Part shown: positions 1 to 8,159 of the stretch, one piece after another
How the letters are laid out: every line of letters starts with the position of its first letter
Numbering within the stretch: the first letter of the stretch is position 1
Origin: Bradyrhizobium sp. LMTR 3
GTDB taxonomy: Bacteria > Pseudomonadota > Alphaproteobacteria > Rhizobiales > Xanthobacteraceae
Reading direction: 5' to 3'
NCBI RefSeq assembly: GCF_001693485.1
Contig: NZ_MAXC01000003.1
Location: forward strand, 62,001 to 126,000
Length of the DNA stretch: 64,000 bases
Notes under the pieces: model-generated
Databases searched by the model: none
What the model was told of the DNA's origin: nothing
The model's input: only the letters and a program-made list of their open reading frames with translations
Program-made: the position numbers and the translations under genes

Positions 1-2
1 TC

Positions 3-1511
3 GTGAATCGCAGGGATTTCCTCGCTGTTTCCGCATTACCATTGGCAACCGGCATAGCGCCCGGGCTTTTGCCCGCCGCCCACGCCCAGCCTGCGCCGTT
101 CGATCGATCCATCGTCCGGCAAATGGCGCGCGACCTCGCAGGCAAACCCTACAAGGCGCCAAGCGAGAAGCTGCCCGACAATCTCGCAAATCTCAATTAC
201 GACCAGTATCGGGCGATCCGGTTCTTGCCGAACCGCGCGCTATGGCGCGGCGAAAAACTGCCCTTCGAGGCGCAGTTCTTCCATCGCGGATTCAACTACA
301 AGAACCGCGTCGACATCTTCGAGGTGAAGAACGGCCAGGCGTCGATCATCCCCTACCAGCCCGACCTGTTTTCGTTCGGCGATCTGGCGCCGCCCGGCCC
401 TGCGGTCGATCTCGGCTTTGCCGGCTTTCGGCTTCATGCGCCGATCAACAAGCCCGACTATTATGACGAGGTCTGCGTCTTTCTCGGCGCAAGTTATTTC
501 CGCGCATTAGCCAAAGGGCAACTCTTCGGCCTTTCGGCACGCGGCCTGTCGATCAACACCGGCGAAGCCAAGGGCGAGGAGTTTCCATTCTTCAAGACGT
601 TCTGGCTCGAGAAGCCGTCGGCCGACGCCAATTCCATCGTCGTGCATGCGCTGCTCGACAGCGAGAGCGCGGCAGCAGCCTATCGTTTCACCATCCGCCC
701 GGGCGACACCACCGTGTTCGATGTTGACATGGCGATCTATCCGCGCGTCGATCTGACTCATGCCGGCCTTGCGCCGATGACCAGCATGTTCTTCTTCGGA
801 CCGAACGACCGCAAGGATGTCGAGGATTTCCGCCCCTCGGTTCACGATTCGGACGGGCTTGCGATTTTCAACGGCCGGGGCGAGGAGCTTTGGCGGCCAT
901 TGCATAATCCGAGGGATCTGCAAGTGTCCTCGTTTGGTGACCTCAACCCACGCGGCTTCGGCCTGATGCAGCGCCAGAAGGATTTTTCCGCCTACCAGGA
1001 CCTGGAATCGAATTTCGAGCGCCGGCCAAGCCTGTGGGCGGAGCCGATCGGCGATTGGGGCGAAGGCGAGGTGAAGCTGCTGGAAATCCCGACCAAGGAA
1101 GAGATTCACGACAACATCGCATTGTTCTGGCGCCCCAAAGCGGCGTTGCCGGCCAAGGGCGAACACACCTACACCTATCGTTTGCACTGGGGGCCGGATA
1201 CTCCAAAGCCAGCCTCACTGGCGCGATTTTCCCGGACCGGGATCGGCACACGAGGCGACAACGCTACGCTCTTCGTGCTCGACGTGACCGGCGAGCGGCT
1301 GAAATCGGTCGATCCGAAAAGCTTGCGCGGTGTCGTGACGGCCGAGAAGGCGAAGATCCAGAACATCGTTACCCAGCCAAACCCGGCGACAGGCGGCTGG
1401 CGATTGAGCTTCGAGTTGTTGAAGGAAAAGACCCCGGTCGAACTCCGCGCATCGCTCATGCAGAACGAAGAGGCGGTATCGGAGGTCTGGGTTTATCGAT
1501 GGACACCTTGA
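3..1511 (+). CDS. opgG: Periplasmic glucan biosynthesis protein, OpgG/OpgD (MdoG) family
   Basis: Acts in the periplasm in synthesis of osmoregulated periplasmic glucans, together with the glucosyltransferase encoded next. The reading frame gives 502 residues, the usual size for the MdoG family. The N-terminus carries a twin-arginine motif (NRRDFLA, residues 2-8), a hydrophobic stretch and a likely cleavage after AHA at residue 28, so export is probably by Tat as in OpgD rather than Sec as in OpgG. The start used is a GTG two bases from the window edge, so a slightly longer N-terminus outside the window cannot be excluded. Its stop lies 13 bases inside the next gene, so translation is probably coupled. 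Family assignment is firm; the choice between OpgG and OpgD is not. Confidence 0.9.
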   Translation: MNRRDFLAVSALPLATGIAPGLLPAAHAQPAPFDRSIVRQMARDLAGKPYKAPSEKLPDNLANLNYDQYRAIRFLPNRALWRGEKLPFEAQFFHRGFNYKNRVDIFEVKNGQASIIPYQPDLFSFGDLAPPGPAVDLGFAGFRLHAPINKPDYYDEVCVFLGASYFRALAKGQLFGLSARGLSINTGEAKGEEFPFFKTFWLEKPSADANSIVVHALLDSESAAAAYRFTIRPGDTTVFDVDMAIYPRVDLTHAGLAPMTSMFFFGPNDRKDVEDFRPSVHDSDGLAIFNGRGEELWRPLHNPRDLQVSSFGDLNPRGFGLMQRQKDFSAYQDLESNFERRPSLWAEPIGDWGEGEVKLLEIPTKEEIHDNIALFWRPKAALPAKGEHTYTYRLHWGPDTPKPASLARFSRTGIGTRGDNATLFVLDVTGERLKSVDPKSLRGVVTAEKAKIQNIVTQPNPATGGWRLSFELLKEKTPVELRASLMQNEEAVSEVWVYRWTP

Positions 1512-3643
1512 CGAAAGCCGGCGGCTCGCCCGGAAGGCGGGATATTCCTCCGACCGATTTCCTTCCTCCGGAATCGCCGACGGATATGACGGTGCAGGCG
1601 TTGCGGCGGTTCGAGCCGCCGCCAGCGCCCGATTTTGCGCCGATGTGGATCCGGCGCGCCTTCGTTCTGACCGGCACCGCGATCCTGACTGCGGCAGGCT
1701 GTTATGAGATGCACCGGGTGCTCCGGGTCGGTGGTGTCACGGTGCTGGAGTCCATCATCCTTGCGCTGTTCGTGCTGCTGTTTGCATGGATCGCCTTCTC
1801 CTTTATGTCGGCCCTTGGCGGTTTCTTCGTGCTGCTGATGAGAAGGAAGGATGAGCTCGGCATCGACGCCAGTGCGCCTCTGCCCGCGATCCACAGCCGC
1901 ACCGCGATGCTGCTGCCGACCTATAATGAGGACCCCTATCGCGTGCTGGCGAGATTGCGCGCGATCTACGAATCGGTGGAGCAGACCGGACACGGCGCGC
2001 AGTTCGACTGGTTCGTGCTGAGCGACACCACCGACACCGCGATCTGGATCGCCGAGGAAAAATGTTTTCTCAAGCTCCGGCAGGACGTCGGCAGCACCGC
2101 AGCAATCTTCTATCGCCACCGCCCTCAGAACACCGCGCGCAAGTCGGGCAATATCGAGGAGTGGGTCAGGCGATTCGGCTCCAAGTATGAATGCATGCTG
2201 ATCCTGGACGCCGACAGCTTGATGACGGGCGACAGCATCGTTCGGCTCGTTGCCGCGATGGAGGCGCATCCGAAGGCCGCGCTGATTCAGACGCTACCGG
2301 TCATCGTCAATGCAAGATCGCTGTTCGCGCGCTGGCAGCAGTTCGCAGGCCGCCTGTACGGTCCGATGCTGGCCGCGGGGATCGCATGGTGGCATGGCTC
2401 GGAAGGCAATTATTGGGGCCACAACGCCATCATTCGCGTCCGCGCCTTTGCACAACATGCAGGCCTCCCCGAACTCAGCGGACGCAAGCCGTTCGGCGGG
2501 CATATCATGAGCCATGACTTCATCGAAGCGGCGCTGATGCGGCGCGGCGGCTGGGCCATCCACATGGCGCCGGCGCTCCGCGGCAGTTACGAGGAATCTC
2601 CGCCCACGCTTTCAGATTTTGCCGCGCGTGACCGTCGCTGGTGCCAGGGCAATCTGCAGCATCTGGCGCTGCTGCCGACCCGCGGCTTTCACTGGGTCTC
2701 GCGGCTTCATCTGCTGACGGGGATCGGGTCATATCTCACCGCGCCGCTCTGGCTGATCTTTCTTGTTTTCGGAATCCTGGTCTCGTTGCAAGCACAGTTC
2801 GTACGGCCCGAATATTTTCCGAAAGGATATTCGTTGTTTCCGCAATGGCCGGCGCAGGATCCGGTCCTGGCAGCATGGGTATTTGCAGGCACGATGGGAA
2901 TGCTGATCGTGCCGAAGCTGCTGGCCTTCATCGTGCTCCTTGCCGATCGCGACACGCGCAGGAAGTTCGGCGGCGGCCTGCTGGTGCTTGGCGGCATCGG
3001 TGCCGAGACAATCCTTTCCGGTTTGACCGCGCCTGTCATGATGATCTTCCAGTCGTCCGCTGTCGGCGAAATCCTGTTCGGGCGCGACGCAGGATGGCAG
3101 GTTCAGCGCCGGGACGATGGCGCGGTCGCGCAGCGCGACATCGTCAGCACCTATTCGGTGCCGACATTGATTGGCATCGCCATGGCCATCAGCGCCTACG
3201 CCGTCTCGCTGTCGTTGCTGCTGTGGATGACGCCGGTGATCCTCGGTCTGTTGCTCTCCGTTCCGATCGCGATGCTGTCGTCGTCGCCGGGTGCGAACCG
3301 CAGGTCCGGATTGTTCAGGACCCCCGAGCAGACGGCGCCGCCGCCGGTGCTGGCACGCGCCAACCAGCTCGCGAGCGCGCCGCATTCGTCGCTCCCCTGC
3401 CCGCTGCGCGAATTGCTCGACGATGCTCGCCTGCTCGAAGCACACCTGAACAACCTCTCCGGACAAAAGCTGCGGAAGCGCGGCGACGTCGATCCGCATC
3501 TCGCGATCGCGCGCGCGAAGATCGAAGATGCCGAAACGTTCGAGGAGGCCGCGGGGTTTCTGAGCCCGCGCGAGAAGTTCGCAGTGCTCAATGCGCCGGC
3601 GGTTCTTACCGGCCTGTTGGCGTTGCCCGATCATCGAGCGTGA
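1499..3643 (+). CDS. opgH: Glucan biosynthesis glucosyltransferase OpgH (MdoH)
   Basis: Inner-membrane family-2 glycosyltransferase that polymerises and exports the glucan backbone from UDP-glucose. The 714-residue product has N-terminal transmembrane segments (about residues 50-115), a cytoplasmic GT2 domain beginning at LLPTYNED (138-145), the DxD motif in LDADS (D237, D239) and the conserved RxxRW block (R377-W381) before further membrane spans. The ATG at 1499 overlaps the upstream opgG/D stop by 13 bases. The same open frame extends upstream to 1034, but that part lies entirely within opgG/D and is not coding. An in-frame ATG at 1586 is an alternative, shorter start. Confidence 0.92.
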   Translation: MDTLTKAGGSPGRRDIPPTDFLPPESPTDMTVQALRRFEPPPAPDFAPMWIRRAFVLTGTAILTAAGCYEMHRVLRVGGVTVLESIILALFVLLFAWIAFSFMSALGGFFVLLMRRKDELGIDASAPLPAIHSRTAMLLPTYNEDPYRVLARLRAIYESVEQTGHGAQFDWFVLSDTTDTAIWIAEEKCFLKLRQDVGSTAAIFYRHRPQNTARKSGNIEEWVRRFGSKYECMLILDADSLMTGDSIVRLVAAMEAHPKAALIQTLPVIVNARSLFARWQQFAGRLYGPMLAAGIAWWHGSEGNYWGHNAIIRVRAFAQHAGLPELSGRKPFGGHIMSHDFIEAALMRRGGWAIHMAPALRGSYEESPPTLSDFAARDRRWCQGNLQHLALLPTRGFHWVSRLHLLTGIGSYLTAPLWLIFLVFGILVSLQAQFVRPEYFPKGYSLFPQWPAQDPVLAAWVFAGTMGMLIVPKLLAFIVLLADRDTRRKFGGGLLVLGGIGAETILSGLTAPVMMIFQSSAVGEILFGRDAGWQVQRRDDGAVAQRDIVSTYSVPTLIGIAMAISAYAVSLSLLLWMTPVILGLLLSVPIAMLSSSPGANRRSGLFRTPEQTAPPPVLARANQLASAPHSSLPCPLRELLDDARLLEAHLNNLSGQKLRKRGDVDPHLAIARAKIEDAETFEEAAGFLSPREKFAVLNAPAVLTGLLALPDHRA

Positions 3644-3773
3644 GACGAACTCCCTCGAAATTTACCTCATCTTTGCAATCCAGAGTGGGTGATCGACTGG
3701 GATGAGGCTGGCGGCCGTCCCGTCTTGGCCGGCACTGCAAATCTGCTAGACTGCCTGCCAGCGAGGCGAAAAA

Positions 3774-5537
3774 ATGGAAGCGCCCGGACCCGAGCGAAGG
3801 CTCGCAGCAATCCTTGCCGCCGATATGGTCGGTTTTAGCCGGCTGATGGAGGTCGACGAGGCAGGGACGCTCGCACGCCTGAAGACCCATCGGCTTGAAC
3901 TCATTGATCCGGCCATCGCCAAGAATCGCGGTCGCATTATCAAGACTACCGGCGATGGCCTGCTGGTCGAATTCCACAGTGTTGCCGACGCAGTGCTGTG
4001 CGCCGCCGAAGTCCAGCGCAGGATGATGCGGCGCAATGCCGACGTGTCGCCGGCGCGATGGATTCAGTTCCGCATCGGCATCAATCTGGGCGACGTCATC
4101 ATCGAGGAAAACGACATTTTTGGCGACGGCGTCAATGTCGCGGCGCGGCTCGAGGTGCTCGCCGAGCCGGGCGGCATATGCGTCTCGGGGGCGGTGCGCG
4201 ATCAAGTCGGTGATCGGCTCGACGAGATCGCATTTGAGGATCTCGGCGAGCAGAGCGTCAAGAATATCAGCCGCCCGATCCACGTCTTTCGGGTGCGGCT
4301 TGAGCCAGCAACCGCAGCGGCCGAGAGTGGCAAGGATAGCTCGGCGGCGACGTCCGTTACCAGAAAGCCGTCCATCGCTGTGCTGCCGCTGGTCAACATG
4401 AGCGGTGATCCGGAGCAGGAATTCTTTGCCGACGGCCTCACCGAGGACATCATCACCGAACTGTCGCGCTTCCGCGACCTTCTCGTCATCTCGCGGAACT
4501 CGACCTTCGTGCACAAGGGCAAAGCCGTAAAGGTGCAGGAGGTCGCACGCGAACTCGGCGTCGAATATGTCCTGGAGGGCAGCGTACGCAAGGTCGGCGA
4601 TCGCGTCCGTGTCACCGTGCAGTTGATCGACGCGCAAACCGACCGGCATGTCTGGGCCGAACGCTATGATCGCAAGCTCGAGGATATCTTCGCCATCCAG
4701 GACGAGGTGACCGGGGCGATCGTTGCCACGCTTCCCGGCCGCGTCGAGGCCGCCACGCAGGAACGGGCGAAGCGCAAGCGGCCGGACAACATGGCAGCCT
4801 ATGAATGCGTACTCGCCGCCAAAGTCCTGCACCACCGCTCACGGCGTGAAGACAATGCGCAGGCCCAGATCCTGCTCGATCGCGCCATCGCGCTCGATCC
4901 GAATTATGCGCATGCCCACGCCTGGAAGGCGTGCGTGCTGGGCCAGACCTGGGTCTACGGATGGTGCGAAGATCGCGACGCCACCTTCCAGCAGGTGGCT
5001 GACGAGTTGCAGATTGCGCTGGCGCTCGATGACAATGACAGCGACGTTCACCGCATCCTGGCCGCGGTGAACCTGACGCGCGACGATCATGACAGGGCGG
5101 CCTACCATCAGGAGCGGGCACTCGCGCTCAATCCCAACTACGATATCGTCGTAGTGCAGCAGGGCGAGTTTCTGACCTGGCTGGGGCGGCCGGAAGAAGG
5201 GATCGACTGGATCAGGAAGGCAATGCGCCTCAACCCGTTCCACCCCGAGCGCTTCTGGAGCCACCTCGGTCGCGCGTATTATTGCGCGGAGAAATTTGCC
5301 GAAGCCGCAGAGGCGTTCGCGCGGATCACGCGGCCCGACTTCACCCATCACGCCTTCCTCGCCGCCATCTTCGCGCAGATGGGCGACGCCGTTGCGGCCG
5401 GCGCGCATGCCGCAGAGGTCATCAAGCTTGAACCGGGTTTCTCGGTGGCCGGCTATCTCGCAACCCAGCACTACAAGCAGGAAGCCGATCGGGCGCGTCA
5501 CGAGGCCGGCCTGCTCAAGGCGGGGTTACCGGCGTGA
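3774..5537 (+). CDS. Class III nucleotide cyclase domain protein with TolB-like and TPR regions
   Basis: Predicted cytoplasmic signalling protein of 587 residues. Residues about 8-175 form a class III adenylate/guanylate cyclase domain: metal-binding Asp in ADMVGFSRL (D17) and in TTGDGLLVEF (D61), then the typical GDGVNVAARLE block. Residues about 200-335 match the TolB-like region common in these proteins (SIAVLPL, FADGLTEDI, YVLEGSVRK). The rest contains TPR-like helical repeats, usually protein-binding. The order cyclase, TolB-like, TPR is common in rhizobia, where many copies occur per genome; a second copy lies at 13349. Substrate (ATP or GTP) and trigger cannot be read from the sequence. 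Confidence 0.88.
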   Translation: MEAPGPERRLAAILAADMVGFSRLMEVDEAGTLARLKTHRLELIDPAIAKNRGRIIKTTGDGLLVEFHSVADAVLCAAEVQRRMMRRNADVSPARWIQFRIGINLGDVIIEENDIFGDGVNVAARLEVLAEPGGICVSGAVRDQVGDRLDEIAFEDLGEQSVKNISRPIHVFRVRLEPATAAAESGKDSSAATSVTRKPSIAVLPLVNMSGDPEQEFFADGLTEDIITELSRFRDLLVISRNSTFVHKGKAVKVQEVARELGVEYVLEGSVRKVGDRVRVTVQLIDAQTDRHVWAERYDRKLEDIFAIQDEVTGAIVATLPGRVEAATQERAKRKRPDNMAAYECVLAAKVLHHRSRREDNAQAQILLDRAIALDPNYAHAHAWKACVLGQTWVYGWCEDRDATFQQVADELQIALALDDNDSDVHRILAAVNLTRDDHDRAAYHQERALALNPNYDIVVVQQGEFLTWLGRPEEGIDWIRKAMRLNPFHPERFWSHLGRAYYCAEKFAEAAEAFARITRPDFTHHAFLAAIFAQMGDAVAAGAHAAEVIKLEPGFSVAGYLATQHYKQEADRARHEAGLLKAGLPA

Positions 5538-5606
5538 GATTGGCAACGGTCAGGTCACAATGTGATGGCGGTGCTATCGAGAAACCGACGACTGCTTGCT
5601 TGCGGT

Positions 5607-5713
5607 TGGCAGTCCGTCTTCGCTTTCACTTCGTTCAAGCTACGCCGGACACGCTCCGACCTGACAGTCTCCGCGTGGCTGCGCCACGCGTAGCCCGTCA
5701 GGGCGAAGCGTGG
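5607..5713. repeat. Palindromic repeat abutting the tRNA-Val 3' end
   Basis: Intergenic element made of nested inverted repeats. A 30-base hairpin at 5684-5713 (arms CCACGC and GCGTGG, with an inner GCCC/GGGC stem) includes the encoded CCA of the tRNA. A second hairpin at 5672-5690 uses the same CCACGCG arm, so the two are mutually exclusive. The block sits directly downstream of the tRNA on the minus strand. I see no protein gene between 5538 and 5919. Confidence 0.6.
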
Positions 5714-5785
5714 TGGGCGCGACAGGGATCGAACCTGTGACCCCTACCATGTCAAGGTAGTGCTCTCCCGCTGAGCTACGCGCCC
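5711..5785 (-). tRNA. tRNA-Val (GAC anticodon)
   Basis: Read on the minus strand the 75 bases fold as a standard cloverleaf. The acceptor stem is GGGCGCG paired with CGCGCCC. The D arm starts TAGCTCAGC, the anticodon loop is TTGACAT with GAC at its centre (valine), and the T arm is GGTTCGATCC. The terminal CCA is encoded. A small hairpin (GGGATGA/TCATCCC) lies just upstream at 5792-5809. Confidence 0.97.
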
Positions 5786-5919
5786 CGGAATGGGATGACC
5801 TGTCATCCCGCTCCAGCTTTATTCGTATTGGGTGGGGTCCGTATATCGGCTCCAAAGCGCCCGGGCAAGGATGCTCGGCACTAATTTCTGCTGCCTTTTC
5901 GAACGAAACAGCCGCCGAA

Positions 5920-6279
5920 TCAGGCCGCCAGCATCTTGTTCACTTCGCTGACCAGTTCGCGGAGGTGAACGGGCTTGGCCAGCACCTTGGCGTTCTTGGG
6001 TGCCTCCGAATCGGAATTCAGGGCGACCGCGGCAAAGCCGGTGATGAACATGATTTTGATGTCGGGGTCGAGTTCCGAGGCGCGGCGCGCCAGCTCGATG
6101 CCGTCCATTTCGGGCATCACGATATCGGTCAGCAGCATCTCGAACGGCTCCTCGCGCAGCCGCTGATAGGCCGACATGCCATTGTCGTGGGGCGAGACCT
6201 GAAACCCGGCGTTTTCCAGCGCCTTGACCAGGAAACGTCGCATGTCGTTGTCGTCTTCGGCGAGGAGGATCTTGTGCAT
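5920..6279 (-). CDS. cpdR: Single-domain response regulator CpdR
   Basis: The 119-residue product is one receiver domain with no output domain: acidic pair ED(D) at residues 8-10, phospho-acceptor D52 in LLTDIVMPEMDG, the switch Thr/Ser region in MFITGF and the conserved Lys in AKPVHLRELV. Size and sequence match CpdR. In Caulobacter, unphosphorylated CpdR delivers substrates to the ClpXP protease, and it is inactivated by the CckA-ChpT phosphorelay, tying it to the cell cycle. The ATG at 6279 (MHKILLAEDD) is preferred. The frame continues upstream to 6408 with Arg/Lys/Pro-rich sequence that homologues lack. The divergent gene begins at about 6599. Confidence 0.93.
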   Translation of the reverse strand: MHKILLAEDDNDMRRFLVKALENAGFQVSPHDNGMSAYQRLREEPFEMLLTDIVMPEMDGIELARRASELDPDIKIMFITGFAAVALNSDSEAPKNAKVLAKPVHLRELVSEVNKMLAA

Positions 6280-6598
6280 GGCGGTCAGTCGTTGAACCTG
6301 GCTTGGAGGATCATTGCGCCCACTAAGCCCGACAGAGGGTAAATTTCGGGTGAAAGGTAACGGCTTCTTGGCGGCAGCGGGCAGCGCTATTTTTGTAGCG
6401 GCGCGCATCAGGATCGATCAAGGCGGCGCTTTTCAGGCGTTTACGACACCTTCCAGGAAAACCGTGGCTTTTTTCGCTTGGCAGAATGATTACGATTACG
6501 GACAATGCATCCTTACAATACCCGCCCTTCCGGTGGAATCGGTCGCATGACCGGCCGGCCGAAGGGAAATGCGGACATTCAAGGGACGGCGCCCGACG

Positions 6599-7486
6599 AT
6601 GACCCAGCTTGATGGCGAACTGTCGCCTCCCTTCGAGATCGTGGAGCCGCAGCATTGGCGGGCGCCGATCATCTTCAACTCGCCCCATTCCGGCTCCGTC
6701 TACCCGTCCGAATTCCTCAACGCCTCCCGGATCGACCTCGCCGCGCTGCGCCGCTCCGAGGATTCGTTCATGGACGAATTGATCGGTGGTCTGAGCGACC
6801 AGGGCTTTCCGACGGTGCGGGTCAATTTCCCCCGCTCCTATGTCGACGTGAACCGCGAGCCCTATGAACTCGATCCGCGGATGTTCACCGGCCGCCTCCC
6901 GAGCTTTGCCAATACCCGCTCGATGCGGGTGGCCGGCGGCCTCGGCACCATCCCGCGCGTAGTCGGCGATGGGCAGGAAATCTATCGCGAGCGGCTTTCC
7001 GTCGATGACGCGCTGGGGCGGATCGAGGCGCTCTACAAGCCGTACCACCGTGCGCTGCGGCGGCTGATCAACAAGGCCCATCAGGCATTCGGGACCGTGA
7101 TCCTAGTCGATTGCCACTCGATGCCGTCGGTCGGCGTATCCAGAGACGAGCCACGGCGGCCCGATATCGTGATCGGCGATCGCTACGGCACCAGTTGCGC
7201 GAGCCTTTTGCCCGATGTCGTCGAGCACATCATGAGCGGGCTGGGCTATTCGATCGGCCGCAACAAGCCCTATGCCGGCGGCTTCATTACCGAGCACTAC
7301 GGCAACCCTGCGAGCGGCCTGCACACCGTGCAGCTCGAACTCAACCGCGCGATCTACATGGATGAGCGGCGCAGGGAGCGCAGCCCCCGCTTTGCCCAGG
7401 TGGTCACCGATTTCGCAATGCTGGCGGAGGCGCTGGCACAGGTGCCGCTCGGCGACCTCGGCCCGTTCCAGGCGGCGGCGGAGTGA
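6599..7486 (+). CDS. N-formylglutamate amidohydrolase family protein
   Basis: Predicted to hydrolyse N-formylglutamate (or a related N-acyl amino acid) to glutamate and formate, the last step of one histidine-degradation route. The family's metal-site motifs are visible: FNSPHSGSVYP near the N-terminus and VDCHSMPS around residue 170, followed by the conserved GGFITEHYG block. The product is 295 residues from the ATG at 6599. An in-frame ATG at 6569 adds ten basic residues, and neither start has a well-spaced ribosome site. No other hut genes are nearby, so a true role in histidine breakdown is uncertain. A palindromic repeat begins six bases after the stop. Confidence 0.85.
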   Translation: MTQLDGELSPPFEIVEPQHWRAPIIFNSPHSGSVYPSEFLNASRIDLAALRRSEDSFMDELIGGLSDQGFPTVRVNFPRSYVDVNREPYELDPRMFTGRLPSFANTRSMRVAGGLGTIPRVVGDGQEIYRERLSVDDALGRIEALYKPYHRALRRLINKAHQAFGTVILVDCHSMPSVGVSRDEPRRPDIVIGDRYGTSCASLLPDVVEHIMSGLGYSIGRNKPYAGGFITEHYGNPASGLHTVQLELNRAIYMDERRRERSPRFAQVVTDFAMLAEALAQVPLGDLGPFQAAAE

Positions 7487-7491
7487 CGCTT

Positions 7492-7589
7492 CGTCATTCC
7501 GGACGTCGCGAAGCGAACTATGGTGCGCAATTGCGCACCTGAGAATCTCGAGATTGCGGATCGCCGCTGCGCGACGTCCGGAATGACGG
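7492..7589. repeat. Mosaic palindromic repeat, family A copy 1
   Basis: A 98-base element bounded by a perfect 19-base inverted repeat (CGTCATTCCGGACGTCGCG and its complement), with TGCGCAATTGCGCA and CTCGAGATT modules inside. Copies built from the same modules lie at 29975, 35439 and 58550. Confidence 0.85.
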
Positions 7590-7614
7590 CTGAAGATTAA
7601 AGACGGCACAAAAG

Positions 7615-7702
7615 AAAAAAGGGCCGCTTGAATGAACAAGCGGCCCAAGTCTAGGGAGGAAACGCCCAAGGAGGGCAGCGATAGCGCGAGGCGCTACCGC
7701 AC
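7615..7702 (-). ncRNA. mmgR: suhB/MmgR-type (alpha-r8) small RNA
   Basis: On the minus strand about 88 bases end in a textbook Rho-independent terminator: a perfect 10-bp stem (GGGCCGCTTG, six-base loop, CAAGCGGCCC at 7621-7646) followed by TTTTTTC. Upstream are the single-stranded C-rich stretches CCCTCCTTGGGCG and TTTCCTCCCTAG and a GC-rich 5' stem. This layout, and the location between an N-formylglutamate amidohydrolase and an IMPase-family gene, fit my recollection of the rhizobial suhB/MmgR RNA, a trans-acting regulator in Sinorhizobium. The 5' end is inferred from a promoter-like sequence. An 88-base non-coding transcript is a better reading than any small open frame here. Confidence 0.78.
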
Positions 7703-7708
7703 CGCAAC

Positions 7709-7738
7709 AATATGCGACCGCGCTGCACAAAAGGCAAG
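7709..7738 (-). promoter_or_regulatory. Candidate promoter of the small RNA
   Basis: Minus-strand CTTGCC (7733-7738) and CATATT (7709-7714) are separated by 18 bases and would start transcription near 7702. The assignment is by pattern only. Apart from this and the repeats at 7492 and 8021, I see no gene between 7740 and 8159. Confidence 0.4.
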
Positions 7739-8020
7739 AGTTTTCGGATCACTTCCGGTGCAAACCGGGTCAGTCCGGCAAATCGGCAACACCGGTGGTT
7801 ATGATCTTTTAGTTCAATTATATCAAAGGCTTATAGACGTAGCCGCGTCAGTTCCGAGCTTACTGCAGTGCTGGTATGCCAAAACTCGCGACTTCGTGAT
7901 GGCCGGGCTAACCAAAAATCCACGCCTGAAACGAAGCCTTTTCGAAAGCGATTCGAAAGTCCGTTCGCAAGAGGAATGGGAATAACGTGCCGTTGGCGAT
8001 GCGCGGCAGCCCGGATTGGG

Positions 8021-8118
8021 CTAGAGCTTCGGTTCTGATTGAATCAGCCGAAGCTCTAGCTTCTTGTTTTGACGCGTTTTCTTCACGCGAACCGGTATCC
8101 ACTTCGCTCGAAAACGCT
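8021..8118. repeat. CTAGAGC palindrome plus CGAAAACGCT-type repeat
   Basis: A 12-bp inverted repeat CTAGAGCTTCGG (8021-8032, complement 8048-8059) encloses a second one (CTGATT/AATCAG). It is followed by the unit CGCGTTTTCTTCACGCGAAC ending in CTCGAAAACGCT. A relative of the second half lies at 39519-39570. It sits just upstream of the phosphatase gene. Confidence 0.65.
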
Positions 8119-8159
8119 ATGGGCAAGAGGCGGCATTTCTAGTGCGGTAAGGGACAGCC

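Noticed and set aside
1034..1498. Upstream extension of the opgH frame
   Set aside because: It lies wholly within opgG/D in another frame. The opgH start at 1499 gives the normal family N-terminus.
7632..7985. 117-codon plus-strand frame
   Set aside because: It starts inside the sRNA terminator, is low in GC at third positions compared with neighbours, and has no recognisable motif.
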